From: Chromatiales bacterium
Lineage (GTDB): Bacteria > Pseudomonadota > Gammaproteobacteria > Steroidobacterales > GCA-2729495
Assembly: GCA_016789885.1 (NCBI GenBank)
Contig: JAEUPZ010000028.1
Coordinates: forward strand, 18,342-82,341
DNA: 64,000 bases
Direction of reading: 5' to 3'
Notes under the pieces: generated by a model
Told to the model about the DNA's origin: nothing
The model's database searches: none
The model's input: the letters and a program-made list of their open reading frames with translations, nothing else
Position numbers and translations under genes: made by a program
Part shown: piece after piece, positions 17,178-25,963 of the stretch
Layout: every line of letters begins with the position of its first letter
Position numbering within the stretch: position 1 is the first letter of the stretch

Positions 17178-18659
17178 TCAGCCCAGCTCCACCGGCACGA
17201 AGAGGCGCGCGGGGCCGCGCTGCACCAGCAGGGCGACGAGGTCCCCGGCGTCGTTCACGACGTTGCGGAGATCGTCGACGTTGCGCACGGCCTTCCCGTT
17301 GGCCGAGAGCACGACGTCACCCGGCTGGATGCCGGCCGCGGCGGCAGGCCCCGTGGCTTCCTCGACCACGACGCCGCGTCCGGCCTCGGCGTCGGTGCGC
17401 TCACCCGGGCTCACGGGCCGGATGCGCAGCCCGAGGCGGCCACGGGCCGGGGTGCCGTTGTCCGCCACGGCCTCGGCAGGCTCGGCCCCGCCGAGCTCGA
17501 CGCGCAGCCGGCGCGATGCGCGCTCGCGCCACACCTCGAGCTCGACCTTCTGCCCCGGCTTCACGGCCGCGACGGTCGCAGGCAATGCGCCCGACGATTC
17601 CACCGCACGGCCGTCGAAGGACAGGATCACATCGCCCTCCTGCACGCCCGCCTTCGCGGCGGGCCCGCCGGCCTCGACGCTCGCCACCAGGGCGCCGCGC
17701 GGGCGGTCGAGGCCGAAGGACTTCGCCAGCGCCTGGTCGAGGTCCTGGATGCCGACGCCGAGGCGGCCGCGCGTGACGCGCCCGTCCGCCTGCAGCTGGC
17801 GGCCGACATCCATGGCCACGTCGATGGGGATGGCGAACGAAACGCCCTGGTAGCCACCCGAGCGACTGTAGATCTGCGAGTTGATGCCGACCACCTCGCC
17901 GCGCAGGTTGAAGAGCGGGCCACCCGAATTGCCCGGGTTCACGGCCACGTCGCTCTGGATGAAGGGCACGTAGCCGTCGTCGGGCAGGGTCCGGCCCTTG
18001 GCGCTCACGATGCCGGCCGTCACGGAGTTCTCGAAGCCGAAGGGCGCACCGATGGCCATCACCCACTCGCCGACCTCGAGGGCGGCGGGGTTGCCGATGC
18101 GCACGGCCGGCAGGCCCCTCGCTTCGATCTTCAGCACGGCGACGTCACTCTTCGCGTCGGCGCCGAGCACCCGCGCCTCGAACTCGCGCCGGTCCGTGAG
18201 CTTGACGGTCACACGGTCGGCCCCGTCGACGACGTGGGCATTGGTCAGGATCACGCCGTCCTCGCTGACGATGAAGCCCGAGCCCTCGCCGCTGGCCGGG
18301 GGCCCGCCCTCCGGCGCCATCGGCGCGCCGAAGTAGCGGTACAGCGGGTGGTCCTCGTCCATGCCGGGCGGCAGGGAGCGCCGCGCCGCCTTGCGCGCGT
18401 CCTGGCGCACGCTGACGTTGACCACCGCGGGGCCATACTCGCGCACCAGCGCGCGGAAGTCCGTGGAAGCCGGCGTGCCGGGCGCGGCCGCCACCGACGC
18501 CACGGCCCTGGCCACGGCGTCCGTCGGGCCGGCGGCTGCCGTTCCGTCAGCGGAGGTCGCGGCACGGGACGCCAGCAGCGTGGCCGCCGGCGCCAGCGCC
18601 ACGGCGCCACCGAGCAGCGCGGCCACCAGCGGCTTGCTAACGATCGTCTGGATTTTCAT
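17178..18659 (-). CDS. Periplasmic serine protease, DegP/HtrA family
   Basis: ATG 18659 is preferred to ATG 18665: AGGAGG lies 6 nt before the former and touches the latter. The 493-residue product has an N-terminal export/anchor segment, a trypsin-like domain with catalytic His142 (LTNAHVVDG), Asp172 (SDVAVLKIE) and Ser245 (NPGNSGGPLF), then two PDZ domains (about 285-375 and 400-490). This is the DegP/DegQ/MucD layout for degrading or refolding damaged envelope proteins. It follows the two-component genes by 77 bp, and a direct repeat resembling a PmrA/QseB box lies in that gap, so stress control by the neighbouring kinase is likely. Confidence 0.95.
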   Translation of the reverse strand: MKIQTIVSKPLVAALLGGAVALAPAATLLASRAATSADGTAAAGPTDAVARAVASVAAAPGTPASTDFRALVREYGPAVVNVSVRQDARKAARRSLPPGMDEDHPLYRYFGAPMAPEGGPPASGEGSGFIVSEDGVILTNAHVVDGADRVTVKLTDRREFEARVLGADAKSDVAVLKIEARGLPAVRIGNPAALEVGEWVMAIGAPFGFENSVTAGIVSAKGRTLPDDGYVPFIQSDVAVNPGNSGGPLFNLRGEVVGINSQIYSRSGGYQGVSFAIPIDVAMDVGRQLQADGRVTRGRLGVGIQDLDQALAKSFGLDRPRGALVASVEAGGPAAKAGVQEGDVILSFDGRAVESSGALPATVAAVKPGQKVELEVWRERASRRLRVELGGAEPAEAVADNGTPARGRLGLRIRPVSPGERTDAEAGRGVVVEEATGPAAAAGIQPGDVVLSANGKAVRNVDDLRNVVNDAGDLVALLVQRGPARLFVPVELG

Positions 18660-18724
18660 GCTCATCCTCCTCGCGCGGCCGGCCAGCCCGGCGCGTCCAT
18701 GGAGGCGAAGCCTGCGCGGCGAAA

Positions 18725-18741
18725 CTTAGGGGCGACTTAAG
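18725..18741 (-). promoter_or_regulatory. PmrA/QseB-like direct repeat upstream of htrA gene
   Basis: Read on the minus strand the sequence is CTTAAG-TCGCC-CCTAAG, i.e. two half sites with an 11-bp period, differing in one position from the YTTAAK-N5-YTTAAK consensus of PmrA/QseB-type regulators. The first half overlaps the kinase gene's TAA stop. The site ends about 65 bp before the protease ATG. Confidence 0.5.
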
Positions 18742-20056
18742 GCGCGTCGGCGGCCGGCAGGCGGAGCACGGCCCGCAACCCCCGGCCGCCGGGCCCGTCG
18801 TCCAGCAGGACCTCGCCGCCGTGGCGGCCGGCAATGCTGCGGGCGAGCGCAAGGCCGAGGCCACTCCCCGTGCCCGCGGTGCCGGGCACGCGATGGAACC
18901 GGTCGAAGACCCGCCCGCGCTGGTCGGGCGGGATGCCGGGGCCCGTGTCGGTGACCGTGACGACCGCCCGCGCCGGCACGCCGGCCTCCCGGGCCACGGC
19001 GACATCGACGCGGCCGCCGGCCGGCGTGTAGCGGATCGCGTTGTCCAGCAGGTTGCCGAGCAGCCGGCGCAGGGCGTCGGCGTCACCGGTGACGCGCACC
19101 GGGTCGGCCGACTCGATGCCGAGATCGATGCCGGCGGCCTCGGCCAGGGGCACGAAGTCCGCCACCGTACGGCGCACGAGCTCGTCGAGATCGAGAAGCG
19201 CAGCCGCCGCCGCGGCGCCGTGCTGTTCGCGGGCGATGGCGAGCAGCTGCTCCACGAGCCGCGCGACGCGGGCGACGCCGGCCCGGAGCCGCCCGATCGC
19301 GGCATCGCGCTCGCCGTCACGGGCGTCGACGACCGCCTGGGCCTGCAGGTCGAGGGCGGTCAGCGGCGTGCGCAGTTCGTGGGCCGCGTCGGCCAGGAAG
19401 GAGCGCTCGCGGTCGAGGGCCGCCCGCAGCCGGGCCAGCAGGTCGTTCAGCGCCTCGCCCACGGGCCGCACCTCGTCGGGCAGTCCGGCCACCGCGAAGG
19501 GCTCGACGTCGTCGGGCCGCCGCCGGCGCAGCGCCTCGGCGAAGCCGCGCACGGGCCGGACCGTCCGCGCAACGATCCAGGCGATGAGGATCGACAGGGT
19601 CGGCACCAGCACCGCGAAGGGCGCCAGGCTCCGCAGGGCAAGCCGGGCGGCGCGCCGTTCGCGCACCTCCATGGGCTGCGCGACCTGGATCACGCCGCTG
19701 CCCGTCTCGACACCGAAGACCCGCCAGCTCGCCGAGCGCGTGCGGACCGTCGACAGGCCCGGGCCCGTGAGACCCGGCACGACGTCGTAGGGGCGCGACA
19801 GGTAGACGCGCACGCCGTCGCGGGACCAGACCTGCACGATGAAGTCGTACTCCGGCACCGCCCGCGGCACGCGCACCCCGCCCGGGAACACCTGCACCTC
19901 GTCCCGCAGCAGCAGCGCGGCGTCGCGCAGCTGCGCATCGAAGAAGGCGTCGGCCTCTGACCGGGCAATGCGGTAGCTGAGCCCCGCGCCCAGGGAGCCG
20001 ACCAGCAGCACCGCGACGACGAGGCCGATGAGCAGGCGGTTGCGCAGCGAGGTCAC
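18737..20056 (-). CDS. Two-component sensor histidine kinase
   Basis: The 439-residue protein has two membrane helices (about 8-28 and 145-164) enclosing a periplasmic sensor of roughly 115 residues, a HAMP-like linker, a HisKA domain with the phospho-accepting His226 in AAHELRTPLTALDLQ, and a HATPase domain with the N box (NLLDNAIRYTP), G1 (DTGPGIP) and G2 (GSGLGLALAR). It belongs to the QseC/PmrB/TctE-like group. Its ATG overlaps the response regulator stop by 4 bases. The periplasmic sensor does not look like a known ligand domain. The pair probably controls the htrA gene that follows. Confidence 0.93.
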   Translation of the reverse strand: MTSLRNRLLIGLVVAVLLVGSLGAGLSYRIARSEADAFFDAQLRDAALLLRDEVQVFPGGVRVPRAVPEYDFIVQVWSRDGVRVYLSRPYDVVPGLTGPGLSTVRTRSASWRVFGVETGSGVIQVAQPMEVRERRAARLALRSLAPFAVLVPTLSILIAWIVARTVRPVRGFAEALRRRRPDDVEPFAVAGLPDEVRPVGEALNDLLARLRAALDRERSFLADAAHELRTPLTALDLQAQAVVDARDGERDAAIGRLRAGVARVARLVEQLLAIAREQHGAAAAAALLDLDELVRRTVADFVPLAEAAGIDLGIESADPVRVTGDADALRRLLGNLLDNAIRYTPAGGRVDVAVAREAGVPARAVVTVTDTGPGIPPDQRGRVFDRFHRVPGTAGTGSGLGLALARSIAGRHGGEVLLDDGPGGRGLRAVLRLPAADAP

Positions 20057-20718
20057 GCCGGGTCCTCCGGGATGCGGTAGCCGACGCCGCGCACGTTGCG
20101 GATCAGGTCGGGGCCGAGCTTGCGCCGCAGCGAGTGGATGTGGACCTCGACGACGTTGCTGCCCACCTCCTCGCCCCAGCCGTAGAGGCGCTCCTCGAGC
20201 TGGGCCCGGGACAGGATGCGGCCGGGGCGCTCGAGCAGCGCGTGCAGCAGCGCGAACTCCCGGGGCGAGACCGGCACCGGTACGCCGTCGTCGCGCACCT
20301 CGTGGGACGCCAGGTCGAGGCTGATCCGGCCGTGCTCGATGACGCTGCTGGCATGGCCGCCACGGCGGCGAAGCACGGCGCGCAGCCGCGCCTCGAGCTC
20401 CTTGAGGTCGAAGGGCTTGACGAGGTAGTCGTCGGCGCCGGCGTCGAGCCCGGCGACGCGGTCGTCGACGGCGTCACGGGCCGTGACGATCACGACCGGC
20501 AGCGTCGAGCCCCGGCCGCGCAGCCGCTTCAGGACCGCCAGCCCCTCGCGCCCGGGCAGGCCCAGGTCGAGCAGCAGCAGGTCATAGGTCCCGCCGGCGA
20601 GGGCCGCGTCGGCGGCGCGGCCGTCCTGCACCCAGTCGACGGCAAGACCACTGCCCCGCAGCCGGTCACGCACCGCGGTACCGATCATGGCGTCGTCTTC
20701 GGCAAGCAGCACGCGCAT
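20053..20718 (-). CDS. OmpR-family response regulator
   Basis: I use ATG 20718, which begins MRVLLAEDD, the natural receiver start; the frame is open to a GTG at 20751. The 221-residue protein has a receiver domain with the acidic pair (EDD, residues 7-9), phospho-acceptor Asp51 in LLLLDLGLPG and Lys in VKPFDLKEL, and a C-terminal winged helix (about 125-220) ending in NVRGVGYRIPEDP. It is most like QseB/PmrA/BasR regulators, which bind direct repeats of 11-bp period. Such repeats occur at 18725 and possibly 21923. Transcribed before its kinase; 126 bp separate it from the DUF2860 gene. Confidence 0.95.
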   Translation of the reverse strand: MRVLLAEDDAMIGTAVRDRLRGSGLAVDWVQDGRAADAALAGGTYDLLLLDLGLPGREGLAVLKRLRGRGSTLPVVIVTARDAVDDRVAGLDAGADDYLVKPFDLKELEARLRAVLRRRGGHASSVIEHGRISLDLASHEVRDDGVPVPVSPREFALLHALLERPGRILSRAQLEERLYGWGEEVGSNVVEVHIHSLRRKLGPDLIRNVRGVGYRIPEDPA

Positions 20719-20844
20719 CCGGACCCCCCCGCTGCGGGCCTCACACCGCACTCAACGCCGGTTCAGCGTCGCGACCGCGGGTATTCCCGGGCATCGGGGG
20801 CCACCGGGCAGGCAACGACCGGCACGCGCACCCCGGGGACGCGC

Positions 20845-21909
20845 TCAGTCACCCTGGGCAGCCGGGAGCGCCTGGCTGCCGAAGCGGTACATCGTGCCGA
20901 GGGTGACCATGAAGAGCTCGTTGTCATGGAAGGCCACGTCCGCGTCGCTGCGGCCCCACAGGACGCTGCCGACGGCCTGCCAGCGACCACTCTGGAAGGG
21001 CAGCCGGTAGAACAGCGTCGAGTCGAGAACGATGCCGTCCGCGTCGGTCCGGGCGTCGAAGATGGGGTTGCGGGCGTCATAACGGCTGCTGCCATACGCG
21101 ATGTTGCTCGCCACGCTGAAGGCCTGGCTGCGGAACACGTAGCTGACCTGCAGGCGCCAGGCGTCCGCACTGATGGCATCGCCGTCACGGTCGTCGATGG
21201 TGTAGCGCACGCGCGGCCTCAGCAGGTGCCGGCCGGCCTGGTCCAGCACGAACAGGTACGCCGCATCGAAATGGTACTGGTCACCGTCGCGACGGAGCAG
21301 GCGCTGGCAGTCCGCGTCGCAGGCCACGCTCACTACGCCCTCGCCACTGCGCTCGGTGTCGATGGAGACGTCGCGCCAGGAGACCGTGAGCTCCAGCGGC
21401 GAGCCGGCCACGCGGTCCCACCGCAGCCGCACGCCGGTGGCGTCTCGGTCGGTCTCCTTGCGCCGCACGCCCTCGGCGTACGGATCTTCCCAGACCTGGG
21501 TCGGGACGCCGACGAAGAGCAGGCCGCCCTGCAGGATGCCGGACGAGCCGAGGTCCTTGCGGGCACCGATCTGGGTCACGCCGTCGAGGGTGACGGCATC
21601 CTCGAGCGAGGTGCCGAAGAAGGCCTGCCAGCCGCCACGGAAGGTGTAGTTCACCTCGCCCGTGACGACGGGAAAGGCGCTGTCATCACTGCGCGGGCCC
21701 TCGGCGACCGAGTTGATGGTCGGCCGGCCGATGTCGAAGACGTTGGTGCCGGCGACGGTGTTGCTCTCGAGGTTGGCGTAGCCGGCGCCCAGCACGACGA
21801 AGCCTCGCCAGCCCGGCGTCGACGGGATCGGCTCGATGGCGCGCGCCGCGGGCGCGGCGCCAAGGGCCAGGAGGACGAGCCAGCTCAGCCGGCCCTGCGT
21901 GGGTCGCAT
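20845..21909 (-). CDS. DUF2860 family outer membrane protein
   Basis: ATG 21909 gives a 354-residue precursor with a clean signal peptide ending in APAARA; the open frame further upstream is GC-rich noise. The mature protein starts IEPIPSTPGWRGFVVLGAGY, a hallmark of DUF2860. It continues with family blocks such as TQVWEDPYAEGVRRKETDR and alternating aromatic strands ending in Phe/Tyr, as expected for an outer membrane beta-barrel. Its function is unknown. It lies just before the two-component genes on the same strand. Three features suggest regulated expression: a direct repeat 14 bp before its start codon, that neighbour, and the divergent LysR gene. Confidence 0.85.
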   Translation of the reverse strand: MRPTQGRLSWLVLLALGAAPAARAIEPIPSTPGWRGFVVLGAGYANLESNTVAGTNVFDIGRPTINSVAEGPRSDDSAFPVVTGEVNYTFRGGWQAFFGTSLEDAVTLDGVTQIGARKDLGSSGILQGGLLFVGVPTQVWEDPYAEGVRRKETDRDATGVRLRWDRVAGSPLELTVSWRDVSIDTERSGEGVVSVACDADCQRLLRRDGDQYHFDAAYLFVLDQAGRHLLRPRVRYTIDDRDGDAISADAWRLQVSYVFRSQAFSVASNIAYGSSRYDARNPIFDARTDADGIVLDSTLFYRLPFQSGRWQAVGSVLWGRSDADVAFHDNELFMVTLGTMYRFGSQALPAAQGD

Positions 21910-21922
21910 GGGGGACCTGCGA

Positions 21923-21941
21923 AATGTGTCGGGAATGTGTC
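21923..21941. promoter_or_regulatory. 8-bp direct repeat with 11-bp period
   Basis: AATGTGTC occurs twice separated by GGG, giving an 11-bp period typical of OmpR-family regulator sites. It sits 14 bp upstream of the DUF2860 start codon. It does not match the PmrA-like box at 18725, so a common regulator is not implied. Confidence 0.4.
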
Positions 21942-22167
21942 CATGGCCTGCCGGGACGACAGCAGCGCCCGCACGGCCAGCAACGTCCGGCCCGGCGCCG
22001 GGTGCTGCAGTCCCGGGAGGCTCGCCGCGCACGGAGTCTACCAGCAGGCCGCCGGGGCCCGGCAGGCCGAAGGCAGCGGGCAAGGCCCGGGGCGCAGCCA
22101 GGGCCGCACCGGGCCCCGGTGGCGGAGCATGCAGCCGAGGCGCAGACGACGCCCCGGCATGCAACCT

Positions 22168-22200
22168 GCGCATGGGACACATGCGCGCAGGATCATGCGC
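22168..22200. promoter_or_regulatory. CATGCGC inverted pair plus third copy
   Basis: GCGCATG and CATGCGC flank a 5-nt spacer (22168-22186), and CATGCGC recurs at 22194-22200. It lies in the LysR/DUF2860 divergent region and could be an operator; short GC-rich matches also occur by chance. Confidence 0.25.
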
Positions 22201-22348
22201 TGCCCCGGACCCGCCCCCCCGTCCCGGCGGGTCCGGACGGCCCCGCGGGGGCACCCGCCGTCGCCGCCCTGGGGCTTCGGAAAGTGCGCACTGGTGCCCG
22301 GTGGCAGGCATGGCATCCTTCGCCATATAGGTCAGCTACATTAAGCGC

Positions 22349-23380
22349 ATGTCCATCGACGTCCGGCGCATGCGCCACGTACTCGCCCTGGCCGACCACG
22401 GCACCTTCGCCCGGTCCGCCACGGCGCTCGGGCTCAGCCAGCCGGCGCTTTCCCGCAGCATCCAGTCGGTGGAAAACGAGGTGGGCGGGCGGCTCTTCGT
22501 GCGGACGGCGACCGGCGTCGAACTGACCGACAGCGGGCACGTCCTCCTGGCCCGCATACGGCAGATCGTGCAGCTGACCGAGGACCTCGACCACGGCCTG
22601 ACGAGCGACCGGGACCTGCGCAGCGGCCAGATGCATGTGGGCGCCGGACCTTACCCCGCCCACTCCATGCTGGCCGACGCCCTGGGCCGGTTCGTGGCCA
22701 CCTACCCGCGGATCGTCGTGCGCGTGATCATGCGCGAATGGGACGAACTGCTGCGCCGCCTGCGGGCGCGCGAGATCGAGTTCTTCGTCAGCGAGGCCAG
22801 CACCTTCGACCGGGAGAGCGACCTCGAGATCGAGCCGCTCGAGGCGCACCAGATGTTCATCCTCGGGCGCCGCGGGCATCCGCTGGCGGCCCGGGCGCCG
22901 GTGTCGTTCGGCGACGGCCTGGCGTTTCCCTACGTGTCGGTGAGCCGCATCCCGCCGCGCATCCTCGAGCCCATCAGGGCGGCGCGGCGGCAGGTGCCGG
23001 AGGCAGGGTCTGCCCAGCGCGTCTTTCCGGCCCTGGAGTTCAACTCCATCGACGCCGTGAAGCGCGTCGTGCTGAAGTCTGACGCCCTCATGGTGGCGCC
23101 GCCGACCTGCGTCGAGGACGAGCTCAAGAGTGGCAGCATGGTCGCCCTCGGCTGGGAGCCCTTTCTCGTTACGGCCTACGGCATCGTCAAGCTCCGGTCG
23201 CAGCCGCTGACGATGGCGGGCGCGCGCTTCCGCCTCCACATACTCGAGGCGGAGCGGTCGCTGGTGGCACGCCAGCGGGAGCTGCTCGAGCGCTACCGGC
23301 CGCACCCCCGGCAACCGGAGCCTCCACCCGCCCCGACCACCCCGGACCCGGCGCGCCGCCGGCGAGGCGCCGCCGCTTGA
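22349..23380 (+). CDS. LysR-family transcriptional regulator
   Basis: The 343-residue protein has an N-terminal winged helix (about 1-60, with FARSATALGLSQPALSRSIQ as the DNA-reading helix-turn-helix). A linker helix and a periplasmic-binding-protein-like effector domain follow (about 92-300). The C-terminal 35 residues are a Pro/Arg-rich tail beyond the usual LysR end. The effector cannot be predicted. It is divergent from the DUF2860 gene and reads toward the DUF3313 lipoprotein gene, whose -35 box overlaps this gene's stop codon. Either neighbour could be its target. Confidence 0.93.
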   Translation: MSIDVRRMRHVLALADHGTFARSATALGLSQPALSRSIQSVENEVGGRLFVRTATGVELTDSGHVLLARIRQIVQLTEDLDHGLTSDRDLRSGQMHVGAGPYPAHSMLADALGRFVATYPRIVVRVIMREWDELLRRLRAREIEFFVSEASTFDRESDLEIEPLEAHQMFILGRRGHPLAARAPVSFGDGLAFPYVSVSRIPPRILEPIRAARRQVPEAGSAQRVFPALEFNSIDAVKRVVLKSDALMVAPPTCVEDELKSGSMVALGWEPFLVTAYGIVKLRSQPLTMAGARFRLHILEAERSLVARQRELLERYRPHPRQPEPPPAPTTPDPARRRRGAAA

Positions 23381-23406
23381 CAATATGCCGGGCCGAGGCA
23401 TATCAA
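23377..23406 (+). promoter_or_regulatory. Sigma70-like promoter with inverted-repeat operator
   Basis: TTGACA (23377-23382) is followed after 18 nt by TATCAA (23401-23406). A perfect 7-bp inverted repeat, ATATGCC-N7-GGCATAT (23383-23403), fills the spacer and runs into the -10 box, an arrangement typical of repressor operators. It is about 65 bp upstream of the DUF3313 ATG. The -35 box overlaps the LysR stop codon. Confidence 0.6.
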
Positions 23407-23468
23407 GGTCCTCAATAACAATACCAACCGCGTCAGCAATGGCGCACAACGCCAGGGGTTCCTCAACC

Positions 23469-24176
23469 ATGTCGCTCAAGCATCGCGCGTCGTCCCTCGC
23501 TGCCGTCTTCATGGCGCTCGTCGCCGCGGGCTGCGCTTCCACGCCCCGGGGGCCCAGCGAGTGGGATGGCCTCGTCCGCCAGCCCGATAGCCGCTTCAAC
23601 GCGGTGTTCGTCCGGCCCGACGCCGAGATCCCGAGCTACGCCAGCATCATCCTGGCCCCTGCGACGGTGCAGTTCGCGCGCAACTGGGACCCGAACCGTG
23701 GCGGGCGCAGCGCGTCGCGGCGGCTCGACAGTGGCGACATCCTCGCCATCAAGGAAAACCTCGCCACCATGGTCGGCGAAATCTTCGGCGAGGAACTGGC
23801 CGCCGGCGGCTACCCGATCGTCACCGAGCCAGGCCCCGACACGCTGCTGGTGATCCCCGCCATCATCGACCTCTACGTCACGGCCCCGGACACCATGAGC
23901 GCCGGCCGCAGCCGCACCTACACGGCCAACTCCGGCCGCATGACGCTGGTGCTGGAGGTGCGCGACTCGGTCACCGGCGAGACCCTGGCCAGGGTCGTCG
24001 ACGGCCGGTCTGGCCGCAACTCCTCGATCATGAACGTCACGAACCGGGTTACCAACACCGCCGACGCGCGCCGCATCGTGCGGACATGGTCGCAGGCCCT
24101 GGTCAGCGCCCTCGACAGCCTCTACAAGTCAGGGCCCGCGCCGGCAGCGGGTGCCGCAGTCCAGGGAGGCACCTGA
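23469..24176 (+). CDS. DUF3313 family lipoprotein
   Basis: ATG 23469 (with AGGGG 10 nt before it) gives 235 residues with a lipoprotein signal ending VAAGC. The mature part (FNAVFVRPDAEIPSYASIIL, then the VIPAIIDLYVTAPDT block) fits the DUF3313 family of proteobacterial lipoproteins, whose role is not known. The family's conserved central strands and the DSVTGETLARVVDGR segment are present. Transcription probably starts from the promoter at 23377-23406, which carries an operator-like inverted repeat. An upstream in-frame ATG at 23439 lacks a ribosome binding site. Confidence 0.75.
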   Translation: MSLKHRASSLAAVFMALVAAGCASTPRGPSEWDGLVRQPDSRFNAVFVRPDAEIPSYASIILAPATVQFARNWDPNRGGRSASRRLDSGDILAIKENLATMVGEIFGEELAAGGYPIVTEPGPDTLLVIPAIIDLYVTAPDTMSAGRSRTYTANSGRMTLVLEVRDSVTGETLARVVDGRSGRNSSIMNVTNRVTNTADARRIVRTWSQALVSALDSLYKSGPAPAAGAAVQGGT

Positions 24177-24445
24177 CAGCGGGACCATTCCCCCTGCTGC
24201 GGCCCGACGTCCCGGCCACCGGGCGCGGCCGCTCCACCCTCCCGAGGGGGGCCAGGCCCGCACACGTTTGCACCACCGCGCTGCACAGGTCACGATGAGC
24301 CTGCCAGCGGCGCCGCGACTCCTGGATGCGCCGCGCAGCATTCCGGCGGTCAGGGTGGCGCGCCGGACGACGGTTACATGAGTGTGGGGGACGGAGCCAC
24401 CGCACGCGGCAAGTTCAACAACGGCAATCACAGGCACACCGACAG

Positions 24446-25882
24446 ATGAGCGAATCCACAGTCCAGAAGCTGGCCCTCCCGGCCCTGATCGCGATGGTCG
24501 TCGGGTCGATGATCGGCTCCGGCATCTTCACGCTGCCCTCGCGGTTCGCCGGGGCCACCGGCGTCTTCGGCGCGCTCATCGCCTGGGTCATCGCCGCGGG
24601 CGGCATGCTGATGCTGGCCTTCGTCTTCCAGACGCTCGCCGCGCGCAAGCCGGACATCGACTCCGGCATCTTCGCCTACGCCAAGTACGGCTTCGGCGAG
24701 TACTGGGGCTTCGCGGCAGCCGTGGGCTTCTGGATCGGCACCTGCGTGGGCAACGTCTCGTACTGGGTGCTGATCAAGTCGACGCTGGGCGCCTTCTTCC
24801 CGGTGTTCGGCGACGGCAACACGCTGGCCGCGGTGGCCGTGGCGTCGGTGCTGGTGTGGGGCTTCCATTTCCTGATCCTGCGCGGCGTGCAGGGGGCTGC
24901 CGGCATCAACAAGATCGTCACGGTCGCCAAGATCGTGCCGCTGCTGGTGTTCGTGGTGGTGCTGCTGTTCAACTTCGACGCCCAGACCTTCGCCGACAAC
25001 CTCTGGGGCGGCCCCGAGACCGAGAAGACCTTCAGCTCGATCTGGACGCAGGTGCGCCAGACCATGCTGGTCACGGTATTCGTCTTCATCGGCATCGAGG
25101 CCGCGAGCGTGTATTCACGCTACGCCATCAAGCGCGAGGACGTGGGCCGGGCGACGGTGATCGGCTTCATGATCGTCACCTCGCTGCTCGTCGCCGTCAC
25201 GGTGCTCTCGTTCGGCGTCCTGCCACGCGAGGAGATCGCGGCCATGCGGGCGCCATCGGTGGCGGGCGTGCTGGCGGCGATGGTCGGGCCGTGGGGCGCC
25301 GTGTTCATCAGCGCCGGCCTGATCGTCTCGGTGCTGGGCGCCTACCTCGCCTGGTCGCTGCTGGCCGCCGAGGTGCCCTACCTGGCGGCGAAGTACGCGC
25401 TGTTCCCCAAGTATTTCGAGAAGACCAACGAGGCCAAGGTGCCGGTCAACTCGCTGCTGCTCACGAACATCGTCGTGCAGGTATTCCTGGTCGTCACGAT
25501 GTTCACGACCTACGCCTTCAAGCTGGCGCTGGAGCTGACCAGCGCGCTCACGCTGATCCCCTACCTGCTGGTGGCCGCTTACGCGCTCAAGCTCGCCTAC
25601 ACGGGGGAAACCTACGAGAAGGACGCCGGCGCGCGCCGGAACGAGCTGATCGTGGCCGGGATCGCGACGTTCTATTCGATGCTGATGATCTACTCCGGCG
25701 GCCTGAAGTACATCCTGCTGTCGGCGCTGATCTACCTGCCGGCGACGCTGCTCTTCTGGCGCGCCCGCAAGGATGCCGGCAAGCCCGTGTTCTCGCAGAG
25801 CGAGACGATCCTGTTCGGCCTGATCGCCATCGGCGCCGTCATCGCGCTGTGGGCGCTGGCCACCGGACAGATCGCCGTCTGA
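24446..25882 (+). CDS. arcD: Arginine/ornithine antiporter-type APC permease
   Basis: The 478-residue protein has 12-13 membrane helices of the APC superfamily with the substrate-binding GSMIGSGIF in TM1 and FVFIGIEAASVYSRYA in TM6, which places it in the basic amino acid antiporter group (ArcD/AdiC-like). It is 81 bp upstream of arginine deiminase on the same strand, so arginine uptake in exchange for ornithine or citrulline is the likely role. The 269 bp upstream contain no gene and I could not find a good Anr/Fnr box (TTGAT-N4-ATCAA). The exact exchange partner is uncertain because arcB and arcC are not in this cluster. Confidence 0.85.
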   Translation: MSESTVQKLALPALIAMVVGSMIGSGIFTLPSRFAGATGVFGALIAWVIAAGGMLMLAFVFQTLAARKPDIDSGIFAYAKYGFGEYWGFAAAVGFWIGTCVGNVSYWVLIKSTLGAFFPVFGDGNTLAAVAVASVLVWGFHFLILRGVQGAAGINKIVTVAKIVPLLVFVVVLLFNFDAQTFADNLWGGPETEKTFSSIWTQVRQTMLVTVFVFIGIEAASVYSRYAIKREDVGRATVIGFMIVTSLLVAVTVLSFGVLPREEIAAMRAPSVAGVLAAMVGPWGAVFISAGLIVSVLGAYLAWSLLAAEVPYLAAKYALFPKYFEKTNEAKVPVNSLLLTNIVVQVFLVVTMFTTYAFKLALELTSALTLIPYLLVAAYALKLAYTGETYEKDAGARRNELIVAGIATFYSMLMIYSGGLKYILLSALIYLPATLLFWRARKDAGKPVFSQSETILFGLIAIGAVIALWALATGQIAV

Positions 25883-25963
25883 CCTGACCCTGGCGCGGGC
25901 CGGTGGCGGCGCATCCCCGCCGCGGCCGGCCCGCCGCCGAAACCTCGACAAGGAGCAACAAGA

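Larger units (their letters stand above)
21910..22348. other. Divergent intergenic region, DUF2860 gene / LysR gene
   Basis: This 439-bp region carries no gene I can support. It must hold the promoters of both flanking genes. Visible elements are the direct repeat at 21923-21941 and a CATGCGC inverted pair with a third copy at 22168-22200. A short AT-rich stretch (about 22322-22345) lies just before the LysR start and could include a -10 box. The middle is GC-rich and featureless. Confidence 0.6.

Noticed and set aside
24177..24445. Anr/Fnr site expected upstream of an arginine deiminase cluster
   Set aside because: No sequence close to TTGAT-N4-ATCAA was found in the 269-bp region.
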